DNA of 64,000 bases from Franconibacter pulveris DSM 19144. GTDB taxonomy: Bacteria; Pseudomonadota; Gammaproteobacteria; Enterobacterales; Enterobacteriaceae. The number at the start of each line of letters is the position of its first letter. The stretch's first letter is position 1. The stretch covers positions 1-64,000 of the forward strand of contig JHYZ01000017.1 of the NCBI GenBank assembly GCA_000621185.1. Reading direction: 5' to 3'. This document shows positions 38,083-48,030 of this stretch, one piece after another. The position numbers were made by a program, and so were the translations under genes. Under the pieces are notes generated by a model. It was not told the DNA's origin. It was given only the letters and a program-made list of their open reading frames with translations, and did not search any database.

Positions 38083-38113
38083 AAAAAGACCAGCTTATGC
38101 TGGTCTTTTTTTT
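38081..38113. terminator. Bidirectional terminator of yibQ and the glycosyltransferase
   Basis: Seven A, then gaccagc (38088-38094) and gctggtc (38099-38105) around ttat, then eight T. It overlaps the stop codons of both convergent genes (yibQ at 38082, the leftward gene at 38112). Confidence 0.92.
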
Positions 38114-38909
38114 AGCGAATAAATTGAGAATCGGAAGCCGTTTTTACCCTGGCGCTTTTTTTATCGTGCGCGTACCAGGCTTTGAAATATTTAAGAAAAC
38201 TGTAAAAAGTCGCATACAGCCCGGTCACCAGGCCAACTTTTCCTTCGCGCCACGCGCCGCTAAACAAATACCATTTAAAAAAGGCGCCGATAGCGCTTAT
38301 CACCCCGCGCCAGAGCGAAGGTTTAACATATTTATATTTTACCAGTCGGCTGGTATAGCCGTTTAGCTTGTTAAAAACTTCATGGATAGAGTAAAACGTG
38401 TCGTGGCGAACATAACCGGGTATTTTCACGGTCTCAATATTTCCCTCCACTTTATCATCCACCGGGCGATCGTTAAAACGCGCCTGACGCCGGTTAAAGA
38501 GGCGTACGGGATAATCGGGAGAAGATACAGGATATATTGTTTTTACCGGTTGGCCTAATACATGCCAGTAACGGGAAATACGCCAGGCTTTATCAGGCGC
38601 AGGCGTTTCACCTGCCTTAAGCGCGAGAATAAAATCCACGGTCTCCCGGTCAAGAATTTCATCGCTATCCATACACAACACCCAGTCATTCTTAGCAAGA
38701 TCAATAGCGTAATTCATTTGCTGACCATGCATGGCGTAAGGATGTTTATGGGGCGAGATGTCATATTCCCGACATATTTCCACCGTTTCATCAGTGCTGC
38801 CGGAGTCAAGCACTACGATTTCGTCAGCAACGATTATTAAAGGAGGCAATACCTCACGCAATAAGCGGGCTGAATTATGAGTGAGCAGACAGACGGATAG
38901 CTTAAACAT
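38112..38909 (-). CDS. WaaE-like family 2 glycosyltransferase
   Basis: A 265-residue GT2 enzyme with LSVCLLTHN at the start, ADEIVVLDSGSTDETVEI, and MDSDE as the metal-binding acidic motif, followed by a basic C-terminal amphipathic part. The layout is that of WaaE/KdtX, which adds glucose to heptose I of the LPS inner core, but the true waaE lies at 54617. K-12 carries the unrelated waaH at this place. The DNA is visibly richer in A/T than its neighbours, suggesting acquisition. ATG 38909 has a poor SD; TTG 38930 is an alternative. Confidence 0.78.
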   Translation of the reverse strand: MFKLSVCLLTHNSARLLREVLPPLIIVADEIVVLDSGSTDETVEICREYDISPHKHPYAMHGQQMNYAIDLAKNDWVLCMDSDEILDRETVDFILALKAGETPAPDKAWRISRYWHVLGQPVKTIYPVSSPDYPVRLFNRRQARFNDRPVDDKVEGNIETVKIPGYVRHDTFYSIHEVFNKLNGYTSRLVKYKYVKPSLWRGVISAIGAFFKWYLFSGAWREGKVGLVTGLYATFYSFLKYFKAWYAHDKKSARVKTASDSQFIR

Positions 38910-39023
38910 AGTTTTAACAAAGTTAAACAAAGCCTGAACAGACTATATTAAGCAATTTCCTAAAAAGCGATGCTGATTTTGTGCGATTACGGATGGGTTG
39001 TGACAGGAATCATAATTAACGAT

Positions 39024-39046
39024 CAAAAAGCGCCCGCAGGCGCTTT
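39024..39046 (-). terminator. Terminator of kbl-tdh
   Basis: aaagcgcc (39027-39034) and ggcgcttt (39039-39046) pair around cgca; leftward it runs into TTTTTGATC. It lies 11 bases past the tdh stop. Confidence 0.82.
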
Positions 39047-39056
39047 GTCATAATAA

Positions 39057-40085
39057 TTACTTATTCCAGTTAAGGATTACCTTACCCGATTGTCCGGAGC
39101 GCATCGCATCGAAGCCTTTCTGGAAATCATCAATGGAATAGTGATGGGTGATAATCGGCGTCAGGTCGAGACCGGACTGGATCAGCGCCGCCATCTTGTA
39201 CCAGGTTTCAAACATCTCGCGTCCATAGATGCCTTTGATGAAGAGTCCCTTAAAGATGACCTTATTCCAGTCGATAGCCATATCCGAAGGCGGAATGCCC
39301 AGCATGGCGATACGACCGCCGTGGTTCATGGTATCCAGCATTGTACGAAACGCTGGCGGCGCGCCAGACATTTCAAGGCCCACGTCGAACCCTTCGGTCA
39401 TGCCCAGTTCATCCATCACATCTTTAAGGTTTTCCCGAGAGACGTTTACCGCCCGCGTTACGCCCATCTTGCGGGCCAGCTCAAGGCGATAGTCATTCAC
39501 ATCCGTGATGACAACATGGCGCGCGCCAACGTGCTTCGCGACAGCGGCAGCCATGATGCCAATCGGGCCTGCGCCAGACACCAGCACATCCTCGCCCACC
39601 AGGTCAAAGGAAAGCGCAGTATGCACCGCGTTGCCGAACGGGTCGAAAATCGACGCCAGGTCGTCAGAAATGTTGTCCGGGATCTTGAACGCATTAAAAG
39701 CCGGAATCACCAGATATTCAGCAAAGCAGCCCGGGCGGTTTACGCCTACACCCACGGTGTTGCGACACAGATGCGTGCGCCCGCCGCGACAGTTACGGCA
39801 ATGGCCACAGGTAATATGCCCTTCGCCGGAAACGCGGTCGCCAATTTCGAAGCCTCTTACTTCCTGGCCGATGCCGACCACTTCACCGACATATTCATGC
39901 CCCACCACCATCGGCACCGGAATGGTCTTCTGCGACCACTCATCCCAGTTATAGATATGCACATCGGTGCCGCAGATAGCGGTTTTACGGATTTTGATCA
40001 GCAGATCGTTATGACCCATCTCCGGCTTCGGCGCATCGGTCATCCAGATGCCTTCTTCCGCTTTCAGTTTCGCTAATGCTTTCAT
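39057..40085 (-). CDS. tdh: L-threonine 3-dehydrogenase
   Basis: A 342-residue zinc alcohol dehydrogenase-type enzyme (E. coli 341) that oxidises threonine to 2-amino-3-ketobutyrate. [12 protein letters not shown] holds the catalytic-zinc Cys, GHEYVGEVV the His-Glu pair, [15 protein letters not shown] the structural zinc cysteines, and [10 protein letters not shown] the NAD loop. It follows kbl by nine bases, forming the threonine-to-glycine operon. Confidence 0.97.
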   Translation of the reverse strand: MKALAKLKAEEGIWMTDAPKPEMGHNDLLIKIRKTAICGTDVHIYNWDEWSQKTIPVPMVVGHEYVGEVVGIGQEVRGFEIGDRVSGEGHITCGHCRNCRGGRTHLCRNTVGVGVNRPGCFAEYLVIPAFNAFKIPDNISDDLASIFDPFGNAVHTALSFDLVGEDVLVSGAGPIGIMAAAVAKHVGARHVVITDVNDYRLELARKMGVTRAVNVSRENLKDVMDELGMTEGFDVGLEMSGAPPAFRTMLDTMNHGGRIAMLGIPPSDMAIDWNKVIFKGLFIKGIYGREMFETWYKMAALIQSGLDLTPIITHHYSIDDFQKGFDAMRSGQSGKVILNWNK

Positions 40086-40094
40086 CTCACATCC

Positions 40095-41291
40095 TCAGGC
40101 AATCACGCCAAGCTGTTTACCGATGCGGGTGAAAGCTTCCACCGCGCGCTCAATCTGTTCCGGCGAATGCGCCGCCGACATCTGGGTGCGAATACGCGCC
40201 TGCCCTTTCGGCACAACCGGATAGAAGAAACCGGTCACGTAAATGCCCTCTTTTTGCAGTTCGCGGGCGAAATTTTGCGCCACGACCGCATCACCGAGCA
40301 TCACCGGAATAATGGCGTGGTCGGCGCCCGCCAGCGTGAAACCCGCCGCGGTCATTTTTTCGCGGAACAGACGGGCATTGGCCCACAGGCGCTCGCGCAG
40401 TTCCGCGCCGGATTCCAGCATCTCCAGCACCTTGATGGAGGCGGCGACGATAGCGGGAGCGAGCGAGTTAGAAAACAGATAAGGGCGAGAACGCTGGCGC
40501 AGCCACTCCACCACTTCTTTACGCGCAGCGGTATAGCCGCCGGATGCGCCGCCCAGCGCCTTGCCGAGCGTCCCGGTGATAATGTCCACGCGGCCCATCA
40601 CGTCGCAGTATTCATGCGTGCCACGGCCATTCGCGCCGACAAAACCCACCGCGTGAGAGTCATCGACCATCACCAGCGCGTCATATTTATCCGCCAGATC
40701 GCACACGCCTTTCAGGTTGGCGATAACGCCGTCCATGGAAAAAACGCCGTCAGTTGCGATAAGAATATGGCGAGCACCCGCTTCGCGCGCCTCTTTCAGG
40801 CGTGCCTCCAGCTCCTGCATATCGTTGTTGGCGTAACGGTAACGCTTCGCCTTGCACAGGCGCACGCCGTCAATAATGGAGGCGTGGTTCAGCGCATCCG
40901 AAATGATGGCGTCTTCCGCGCCGAGCAGTGTCTCAAATAGCCCGCCGTTGGCGTCGAAGCAGGAAGAGTAAAGAATGGCGTCTTCCATACCGAGGAACGC
41001 AGCCAGTTTGTTTTCCAGCTGCTTGTGACTGTCCTGCGTGCCGCAGATAAAGCGCACGGAAGCCATGCCGAAACCGTGCGTATCCATGCCCTGCTTCGCA
41101 GCGTCGATAAGCGCCGGATGGTTGGCGAGGCCAAGATAGTTATTGGCGCAGAAGTTAATAACATGGCTGCCATCCGCCACCGTGATATCTGCCTGTTGGG
41201 CAGAAGTAATGATGCGTTCTTCTTTAAACAACCCTTCCGAGCGGGCGTTTTCCAGCTCGGTAGTTAACTGTTGGTAAAAATTCCCTCGCAT
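40095..41291 (-). CDS. kbl: 2-amino-3-ketobutyrate CoA ligase
   Basis: A 398-residue PLP enzyme, the same length as in E. coli Kbl, that splits 2-amino-3-ketobutyrate to glycine and acetyl-CoA, completing threonine degradation begun by Tdh. [10 protein letters not shown] and [11 protein letters not shown] are conserved, and [14 protein letters not shown] carries the PLP lysine. ATG 41291 ([13 protein letters not shown]) matches the family; the frame is open 35 codons further upstream. Divergent from hldD. Confidence 0.97.
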   Translation of the reverse strand: MRGNFYQQLTTELENARSEGLFKEERIITSAQQADITVADGSHVINFCANNYLGLANHPALIDAAKQGMDTHGFGMASVRFICGTQDSHKQLENKLAAFLGMEDAILYSSCFDANGGLFETLLGAEDAIISDALNHASIIDGVRLCKAKRYRYANNDMQELEARLKEAREAGARHILIATDGVFSMDGVIANLKGVCDLADKYDALVMVDDSHAVGFVGANGRGTHEYCDVMGRVDIITGTLGKALGGASGGYTAARKEVVEWLRQRSRPYLFSNSLAPAIVAASIKVLEMLESGAELRERLWANARLFREKMTAAGFTLAGADHAIIPVMLGDAVVAQNFARELQKEGIYVTGFFYPVVPKGQARIRTQMSAAHSPEQIERAVEAFTRIGKQLGVIA

Positions 41292-41519
41292 TGCGATTCT
41301 CCAGGCAGGGGCCAATTCGGCACATATTATTACCCAAAGCTTCCCAAACAGACGAGACGACGATTCAGGGATTCTCCGTTTTGCAGCATAAATCACGCTT
41401 GGCGTCGCATCGCGGCGGCGGATAAAACAGGGGATGGCTGAAGGGCACCCGATGTGATGGTATGATTAGAACCATTCATGCCGGAGATTGTGCCCGGCTC
41501 ACTTTTGAAGGACAGGATT

Positions 41520-42452
41520 ATGATCATTGTTACCGGCGGCGCCGGCTTTATCGGCAGCAACATTATCAAGGCCCTGAATGATATCGGCCGTACCGACATC
41601 CTGGTGGTCGACAACCTGAAAGATGGCACTAAGTTTGCGAACCTGGTGGATCTGAACATCGAAGACTACATGGATAAAGAAGACTTCCTGATTCAGGTCA
41701 TGGCAGGCGAAGAGTTCGGCGACATCGACGCCGTTTTCCATGAAGGCGCCTGCTCCTCCACCACCGAGTGGGACGGCAAGTATATGATGGATAACAACTA
41801 TCAGTACTCCAAAGAGCTTCTCCACTACTGCCTGGAGCGTCAGATCCCTTTCCTGTACGCCTCTTCCGCCGCGACTTACGGCGGTCGCACCAGCGATTTC
41901 AAAGAATCCCGCGAGTTTGAACAGCCGCTCAACGTTTACGGCTATTCCAAATTCCTTTTCGACGAATATGTGCGCAAAATCCTGCCGGAAGCGGATTCAC
42001 AAATCGTAGGTTTCCGCTATTTCAACGTCTACGGACCACGTGAAAACCACAAAGGCAGCATGGCCAGCGTGGCGTATCATCTGAACACCCAGCTGAACGC
42101 CGGTGAAAATCCGAAATTATTTGAAGGCAGCGACAACTTTAAGCGCGATTTCATCTACGTAGGCGACGTCGCCGCTGTGAACCTCTGGTTCTGGCAGAAC
42201 GGCGTATCCGGCATTTTTAACTGCGGTACCGGCCGTGCGGAATCTTTCCAGGCGGTGGCGGACGCCACGCTCGCTTTCCATAAGAAAGGCAGCATTGAGT
42301 ACATCCCGTTCCCGGATAAGCTGAAAGGGCGCTACCAGGCGTTCACGCAGGCGGACCTGACCAACCTGCGCGCTGCGGGCTATGACAAGCCGTTTAAAAC
42401 CGTTGCCGAAGGGGTAACGGAATATATGGCCTGGCTGAACCGCGATGCATAA
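41520..42452 (+). CDS. hldD: ADP-L-glycero-D-manno-heptose 6-epimerase
   Basis: A 310-residue short-chain dehydrogenase-type epimerase, the same length as in E. coli HldD (RfaD), that converts ADP-D- to ADP-L-glycero-manno-heptose for the LPS inner core. GGAGFIGSN (6-14) binds NADP, and [11 protein letters not shown] holds the catalytic Tyr and Lys. AGGA lies before ATG 41520. First gene of hldD-waaF-waaC. In E. coli this gene also has a heat-shock promoter; I did not resolve one in the 228-base gap from kbl. Confidence 0.97.
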   Translation: MIIVTGGAGFIGSNIIKALNDIGRTDILVVDNLKDGTKFANLVDLNIEDYMDKEDFLIQVMAGEEFGDIDAVFHEGACSSTTEWDGKYMMDNNYQYSKELLHYCLERQIPFLYASSAATYGGRTSDFKESREFEQPLNVYGYSKFLFDEYVRKILPEADSQIVGFRYFNVYGPRENHKGSMASVAYHLNTQLNAGENPKLFEGSDNFKRDFIYVGDVAAVNLWFWQNGVSGIFNCGTGRAESFQAVADATLAFHKKGSIEYIPFPDKLKGRYQAFTQADLTNLRAAGYDKPFKTVAEGVTEYMAWLNRDA

Positions 42453-42464
42453 GCAGGTTAATGC

Positions 42465-43511
42465 ATGAAGATACTGGTGATCGGCCCGTCATGGGTGGGC
42501 GACATGATGATGTCGCAAAGTCTTTACCGCACGCTCCGGGCGCGCTATCCCCAGGCGATAATCGATGTGATGGCACCCGCGTGGTGCCGTCCGCTTTTAT
42601 CGCGTATGCCGGAAGTCAACGACGCGATCCCGATGCCGCTCGGCCACGGCGCGCTGGCGCTGGCGGAAAGACGCAAGCTAGGTCAAAGCCTGCGCGAGCG
42701 GCGTTACGACCGCGCTTATGTGCTTCCTAACTCCTTTAAATCCGCCCTTGTGCCCTTTTTTGCCGGTATCCCTCAGCGCACCGGCTGGCGTGGCGAAATG
42801 CGCTACGGCCTGCTGAACGATGTGCGCGTACTTGATAAACAAGCCTGGCCGCTGATGGTGGAGCGCTACGTGGCGCTGGCTTATGACAAAGGCGTGATGC
42901 AGTCGGCGAAAGATCTGCCGCAGCCGTTGCTGTGGCCGCAGCTTCAGGTAAACGAAGGCGAGAAGGCGCAAACCTGCGCCGCGTTTTCGCTTTCTGCCGA
43001 GCGCGCCATTATCGGTTTTTGTCCGGGCGCGGAGTTCGGGCCGGCCAAGCGCTGGCCGCATTATCACTATGCGGAACTGGCGAAGCAGTTGATTGACGAG
43101 GGGTATCAGGTGGTGCTGTTCGGCTCCGCGAAAGACCACGAAGCGGGTAATGAAATCCTCGCCTCGTTAAGCGTCGAACAGCAGGCCTGGTGCCGCAACC
43201 TGGCGGGCGAGACCCAGCTTGAGCAGGCCGTGGTGTTGATTGCCGCCTGCAAAGCGGTGGTGACGAACGACTCGGGTTTGATGCACGTCGCGGCGGCCTT
43301 GAACCGCCCGTTAGTGGCGCTTTACGGCCCCAGCAGCCCTGATTTTACGCCGCCGCTGTCGCACAAGGCGAAGGTCATTCGCCTGATCACTGGCTATCAC
43401 AAAGTGCGCAAAGGCGAGGCAGCGGAAGGTTATCACCAGAGCCTGATCGATATTACCCCAGCCCGCGTGCTTGAAGCGCTAAACGCGCTGCTGCTGGACG
43501 AGGAAGCCTGA
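42465..43511 (+). CDS. waaF: ADP-heptose:LPS heptosyltransferase II
   Basis: A 348-residue GT9 heptosyltransferase matching E. coli WaaF, which adds heptose II to the inner core. MKILVIGPSWVGDMMMSQSL is the N-terminal signature, CPGAEFGPAKRWP and TNDSGLMHVAAAL line the ADP-heptose site. It starts 12 bases after hldD and ends three bases before waaC. Confidence 0.96.
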   Translation: MKILVIGPSWVGDMMMSQSLYRTLRARYPQAIIDVMAPAWCRPLLSRMPEVNDAIPMPLGHGALALAERRKLGQSLRERRYDRAYVLPNSFKSALVPFFAGIPQRTGWRGEMRYGLLNDVRVLDKQAWPLMVERYVALAYDKGVMQSAKDLPQPLLWPQLQVNEGEKAQTCAAFSLSAERAIIGFCPGAEFGPAKRWPHYHYAELAKQLIDEGYQVVLFGSAKDHEAGNEILASLSVEQQAWCRNLAGETQLEQAVVLIAACKAVVTNDSGLMHVAAALNRPLVALYGPSSPDFTPPLSHKAKVIRLITGYHKVRKGEAAEGYHQSLIDITPARVLEALNALLLDEEA

Positions 43512-43514
43512 CGG

Positions 43515-44516
43515 ATGCGGGTGCTTATCGTTAAAACGTCTTCGATGGGCGATGTGCTGCACACGCTGCCTGCGCTGACGGACGCCATGCGCGCTATTCC
43601 CGGCATCCGTTTCGACTGGGTGGTGGAGGAAGGCTTTGCGCAAATTCCCGCCTGGCATGCGGCGGTAGAGCGTGTTTTGCCGGTGGCTATTCGCCGCTGG
43701 CGCAAAGACTGGTTTTCCGCGCCGGTAAAAGCCGAGCGTCGCGCGTTTCGCGAAGCGCTGCAGGCGGTGCATTACGATGCGATTATCGACGCCCAGGGGC
43801 TTATCAAAAGCGCCGCGCTGGTGACGCGTCTGGCCCATGGCGTCAAGCATGGCATGGACTGGCGCAGCGCGCGCGAGCCGCTCGCGAGCCTTTTTTACCG
43901 CAAGCGACATCCTGTTGAAAAACAGCAGCACGCCGTTGAGCGCACGCGAGAGTTGTTCGCCAAAAGCCTGGGTTACGTGAAACCGCAAACCAAAGGCGAT
44001 TACGCCATCGCTCAGCATTTTTTACATCATTTGCCTGCCGATGCAGGCCGTTATGTGGTGTTTTTACATGCCACCACGCGCGACGATAAACACTGGCCGG
44101 AGAGCCACTGGCGGCAACTGATTGCGCTAATGGCGCCGACAGGGCTGCGCATCAAGCTGCCGTGGGGCGCGCCGCATGAGGAAGCGCGGGCCAGGCGCCT
44201 GGCCGACGGCGCAAGTCTGGTCGAGGTGCTGCCGCGCATGAGCCTTGAGCAAATTGCTCACGTGCTGGCGGGCGCTCGCGCAGTGGTTTCCGTTGATACA
44301 GGGTTAAGCCATCTGACCGCCGCGCTGGACAGGCCTAACGTCACGCTGTACGGCCCGACTGACCCCGGGCTGATTGGCGGCTACGGGCAAAACCAGCACA
44401 CCTGCAAGCCTGAGCACTCTCAACAACTCAACGATCTGAGCGCGGAGGCGGTTTTCGCCGCCGTTGCGCCATTGCTTGGCAACAAGCCTTTTGAATCCGG
44501 TGATGTCCATGGCTGA
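43515..44516 (+). CDS. waaC: LPS heptosyltransferase I
   Basis: A 333-residue GT9 enzyme (E. coli WaaC 319) that adds heptose I to Kdo. VLIVKTSSMGDVLHTLPALTD carries the catalytic Asp, ATTRDDKHWPE and VDTGLSHLTAALDRP form the donor site. The C-terminus is a little longer than in E. coli. It overlaps the next gene, waaQ, by several bases. Confidence 0.96.
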   Translation: MRVLIVKTSSMGDVLHTLPALTDAMRAIPGIRFDWVVEEGFAQIPAWHAAVERVLPVAIRRWRKDWFSAPVKAERRAFREALQAVHYDAIIDAQGLIKSAALVTRLAHGVKHGMDWRSAREPLASLFYRKRHPVEKQQHAVERTRELFAKSLGYVKPQTKGDYAIAQHFLHHLPADAGRYVVFLHATTRDDKHWPESHWRQLIALMAPTGLRIKLPWGAPHEEARARRLADGASLVEVLPRMSLEQIAHVLAGARAVVSVDTGLSHLTAALDRPNVTLYGPTDPGLIGGYGQNQHTCKPEHSQQLNDLSAEAVFAAVAPLLGNKPFESGDVHG

Positions 44517-45612
44517 ATTTTTTACCCCCGAGCGCCCGCCACGTCGGGTGCTGATTATTAAGCTGCGCCACCATGGCGATGTCCTGTTGACCTCGCCGAT
44601 GTTCACCGTGCTGAAAAAAGCGTGGCCGGATGTGGAAGTGGATGCGCTGGTTTATGACGACACGCAGGCGATGCTCACCAGTCACCCTTATATCGACCAG
44701 GTGCATACCATCGGGCGCAACTGGCGCAAGCAGGGCTATTTTAAACAGTTCAGCCTTTATCGCGGCCTGGTGAAAACGCTAAAAGCGCGCGAGTATGACG
44801 TGCTGATTAACCTTACCGAACACTGGCACGGCGCACGGCTCGCACGCCGTCTCAAACCGCGTATTTCGGTAGGCTTTCGTCCCGACAAGCGCACCGGCCT
44901 GGCGCGCTGGCGATGGGTCAACGCCTTTACCACGCTTTACCCGGCGATACAGGACAACACCCGTCATATGGTGGAGGTCAACCTCGACGCGCTGCGCCGT
45001 ATCGGCATTCATCCTGCCACCAGCGACGACAAGCGCACGCTGTTTGTGCCGGGTGAGGAAGCGGAAGCGTTTGTTCAGGAGCGCCTGAAAGCGTTCGGCC
45101 TGACCAGCGGGGCTTATATTCTTGTTCATCCCACCTCGCGCTGGATGTTTAAATCCTGGGATATCAAAAGCCTTGCGGCCACGGTGGACGCGCTTGCCAG
45201 CCGGGGGCTGCCGGTTATTCTCTCCGCCGCACCATCGCGTGAAGAGACGGAGTATATGGATAAACTGCGCGCTGCGATTACCCAGCCGGTGTTCGATCTC
45301 AGCGGCAAACTGAACCTTAAGCAGCTTGGCGCGCTAATGAAGCACGCCCGCGTTTATTTCGGCGTCGATTCGATGCCAATGCACCTGGCGAGCGCCGTAG
45401 GTACGCCGACGGTCGCCATTTTCGGCCCTACCGGGGCGATTAAATGGGCGCCCTGGGGCGTACCGCATCGCGTTATTACGGCTGGCTTTACCTGCCAGCC
45501 GTGCGGCAAAGATGGTTGCGGCGGCAGCGGCGTTTCCGACTGCATCATGGCCATTACGCCGCAGCAGGTGCTGAGCGCTATCGATACCCTGCTGCTGGAA
45601 AGCAAACCATGA
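44509..45612 (+). CDS. waaQ: LPS core heptosyltransferase III WaaQ
   Basis: A 367-residue GT9 protein of the WaaQ type, expected to add the branch heptose III to heptose II. VLIIKLRHHGDVLLTSPM, HPTSRWMFKSWD and FGVDSMPMHLASAVGTP are the family motifs. A Cys-rich stretch near the end (CQPCGKDGCGGSGVSDC) is unusual for E. coli WaaQ. ATG 44509 (MAEFF) or 44503 (MSMAEFF) may start it, and both overlap waaC. Its stop overlaps the following glycosyltransferase start (ATGA). Confidence 0.88.
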   Translation: MAEFFTPERPPRRVLIIKLRHHGDVLLTSPMFTVLKKAWPDVEVDALVYDDTQAMLTSHPYIDQVHTIGRNWRKQGYFKQFSLYRGLVKTLKAREYDVLINLTEHWHGARLARRLKPRISVGFRPDKRTGLARWRWVNAFTTLYPAIQDNTRHMVEVNLDALRRIGIHPATSDDKRTLFVPGEEAEAFVQERLKAFGLTSGAYILVHPTSRWMFKSWDIKSLAATVDALASRGLPVILSAAPSREETEYMDKLRAAITQPVFDLSGKLNLKQLGALMKHARVYFGVDSMPMHLASAVGTPTVAIFGPTGAIKWAPWGVPHRVITAGFTCQPCGKDGCGGSGVSDCIMAITPQQVLSAIDTLLLESKP

Positions 45613-46718
45613 AGCTTGCAATCGTTCGCCAGACCTACAACCCCAACGGCGGGGCCGAGCGTTTTGTTTCGCGCGCGCTGAACGTGCTGTCGCAAAGCGG
45701 CGAGCTGGACGTCACGTTAATAGCCCGCCAGTGGGAAGACGCCGCAGGCTGGCAGACGCTGACCGTAAATCCGCCGTTTCGCAATCGCCAGTCGCGTGAA
45801 GAGGGATTTGCCCGCGAAGCGGCGAAGCGCTTTTCGCAATTCGACATAGTGCAAAGCCACGAACGCATTCCGGGCGCCACTCTCTTTCGCGCCGGCGACG
45901 GCGTACATGCCGCCTGGCTTGAACAATACAGCCGTATCCTTTCGCCGCTACGCCGCTGGGCGCAGGCCTTCAGCGCTTACCACCGCTACATTTTGCAGGC
46001 GGAGCGTGAGATGTTTACTCATCCGCAGTTGCGCAAGGTTATCTGTAATTCCAGGCTGGTGCGGGACGATATCGCTCGTCGCTTTGGGCTGGGCGCTGAA
46101 AAGCTTACGGTAATTTATAACGGCGTCGACACCGCCGCTTTTCACCCGGACGTGCAACGTTTTTCGCAGCGTGAAACCTGGGGAATACCGGCGCAGGCGC
46201 CCGTGCTGGCTTATGTTGGCTCCGGTTTCACCCGTAAAGGGGTCGCCGTGGCGCTCAAGGCTATCGCCGCGCATCCGTCCGTCTGGCTGGTCGTTGCGGG
46301 CCGCGACAAACATGCGAAGCGTTTTGAGGCGCTGGCGGCGAAACTTGGCGTGGCGGAGCGGGTAAGATTTCTCGGCCCGGTCGCCGACGTTAAGCAGGTC
46401 TATGGCAGCGCCGATGCGCTCATTCTGCCCACGCTTTACGATCCCTTTCCGAACGTTTGCGTGGAAGCGCTGGCCTGCGGGCTGCCGCTGTTGACCAGTA
46501 CCCAGTGCGGCGCGGCGGAATGGATTGAAGAAGGCAAAAACGGCTGGGTGCGCGATGCGCTGGATGTAGACGGCTATCGCGAGGCTATCTCGCTTTGGCT
46601 GGCGGGCCGCGCACGCGGCGAAAATTATCGTCAGGCGGCGCGCCATACCGCCGAGCCTTTTACGCTCGACCGCATGGCGCAGGAGTTAAACGCGCTGTAC
46701 CGCGAACTGCTGGGCTAG
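45609..46718 (+). CDS. LPS-core family 4 glycosyltransferase
   Basis: A 369-residue GT-B fold, family 4 enzyme. NPNGGAERFVSRAL near the N-terminus is the acceptor-side loop, VIYNGVD and VGSGFTRKGVAVAL lead into the donor domain, and DPFPNVCVEALACGLP is the E-x7-E nucleotide-sugar motif. By position (after waaQ) it should add the first outer-core sugar, as WaaG or WabG do, but its N-terminus differs from E. coli WaaG, so the sugar is not assigned. It is translationally coupled to waaQ and ends one base from the convergent gene. Confidence 0.85.
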   Translation: MKLAIVRQTYNPNGGAERFVSRALNVLSQSGELDVTLIARQWEDAAGWQTLTVNPPFRNRQSREEGFAREAAKRFSQFDIVQSHERIPGATLFRAGDGVHAAWLEQYSRILSPLRRWAQAFSAYHRYILQAEREMFTHPQLRKVICNSRLVRDDIARRFGLGAEKLTVIYNGVDTAAFHPDVQRFSQRETWGIPAQAPVLAYVGSGFTRKGVAVALKAIAAHPSVWLVVAGRDKHAKRFEALAAKLGVAERVRFLGPVADVKQVYGSADALILPTLYDPFPNVCVEALACGLPLLTSTQCGAAEWIEEGKNGWVRDALDVDGYREAISLWLAGRARGENYRQAARHTAEPFTLDRMAQELNALYRELLG

Positions 46719-46719
46719 T

Positions 46720-47817
46720 TTATCGCGCCTGTCCCGCGCGGCAGGCGTTGGTAAAGACGTTTTCCATCGCATCCAGCATGCATTCACGGGTAAGGTGGCG
46801 GCACATAAAATCATATCCCTGCTGCGCAAGCTGTTTACGCAGCGCGCCGTCGTTATAGAGCCGTACAATCGCCGCCATTAGCGCATCCGCATTACGCTGA
46901 GGGATCAGCAAGCCCGTTTCGTTATTCTTAATCGCATCGCCCGTGCCGCCAGCATCGGTGGCGATAGTCGCCACGCGTGATGCGAGCGACTGCAATACGC
47001 CCTGCGGCACCCCTTCCATATCGTGCGAAGGGCTCAGCGCAATATCAAAGGCCGGAAACCACTGCTCCGGGTCGCTGCGGTGGCCCGCCATGACGACGCG
47101 CTCCTGCAACCCAAGCGCCGCTATCTCTTGCTCCAGCGTTTCGCGGTGCGGGCCTTCGCCGATAATAGCAAGCTTAATACGCGGGTTATCGATTTTCGCC
47201 AGCGCCTGCAGCAACACGCTGTGCCCTTTGTTAGGCCGCAGATGAGAAACCACGCCCAGCCAGAAATCATCGACGCTCAACCCGCAGTGACGGCGCGCTT
47301 CGGTTTTATCGCCAGGCTTAAAGCGCGCCGTGTCCACACCGCTTGGCACCGAGGTGCTGTGCTCGAGCGGCACGCCGATATCAACCAACTGATAGCGCAA
47401 CGCTTCGCCCGTGGTCACGACATGTGTGCAGGCGGTGCCAAACAGCCAGCGGGTGCCGCGGTTGTTGCGCGGCTTGCCGGAGGCGTGGCGCGTACGCACC
47501 AGCGGCACGGCCCGGGGCAAGAAAAGGTTCGCCAGCGCCACAAGCCAGGTATCCGCCGAATTATGACTATTAATAACGTCCACCTGATGGCTGTTAAGCC
47601 AGCGGCGTAAGGTCAGCAGGTTGCTGATATTTTTACGTTTCAGCGGCAGGTTAACCACCGTGAGACCCGCTTTGCGAGCAAGCTCACTGAGCGGCGCCTC
47701 TTCCGGACACAGCAGCGTCACCTGATGGCCGCGCTCCACCATGCCGAGCGATTCATTGATGATGCGCAGAGGCTGGCCGCCCTTTCCGCCATCCGCCTCT
47801 GTATGAACGATATGCAT
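46720..47817 (-). CDS. Inverted family 4 glycosyltransferase of the LPS core locus
   Basis: A 365-residue GT-B enzyme. MHIVHTEADGGKGGQPLRI opens the acceptor domain with the glycine-rich loop, SVPSGVDTARFKPG, VSHLRPNKGHSVLLQAL and DMEGVPQGVLQSLASRV are family 4 donor-site motifs. It is the only leftward gene in the core cluster and ends one base from the previous gene. The sugar and linkage are unknown; a hexose or hexosamine transferase acting in the outer core is the likely class. Confidence 0.85.
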   Translation of the reverse strand: MHIVHTEADGGKGGQPLRIINESLGMVERGHQVTLLCPEEAPLSELARKAGLTVVNLPLKRKNISNLLTLRRWLNSHQVDVINSHNSADTWLVALANLFLPRAVPLVRTRHASGKPRNNRGTRWLFGTACTHVVTTGEALRYQLVDIGVPLEHSTSVPSGVDTARFKPGDKTEARRHCGLSVDDFWLGVVSHLRPNKGHSVLLQALAKIDNPRIKLAIIGEGPHRETLEQEIAALGLQERVVMAGHRSDPEQWFPAFDIALSPSHDMEGVPQGVLQSLASRVATIATDAGGTGDAIKNNETGLLIPQRNADALMAAIVRLYNDGALRKQLAQQGYDFMCRHLTRECMLDAMENVFTNACRAGQAR

Positions 47818-48030
47818 AGCTTTTATTCCTTCGCGAACCCGTCTGAAAAGGCGGAATTATAGCGTTTGCTTTATAAGACGTTACAAACTTTATTCTTCTG
47901 TAGAGGGGGCAATTATGGTAATTTGCCGGGCGTTTTCATCTTTATTCTTAGACCCAGCTTAGCATTCAGCTGCTTTACTGATTGTTCTTTCCAGCAAATT
48001 ACAAGCGTACATTTTAGCTTTATAAATTTT

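Noticed and set aside
43661-43674. RfaH ops-like sequence ggcggtagagcgtg inside waaC
   Set aside because: It has one extra A relative to GGCGGTAGCGTG and encodes the conserved WaaC segment HAAVERV, so it is explained by protein coding.
47866-48030. Longer waaL frame beginning at 47866
   Set aside because: The extra 55 residues lie in A/T-rich promoter DNA and do not resemble a WaaL N-terminus; the first membrane span begins after 48031.
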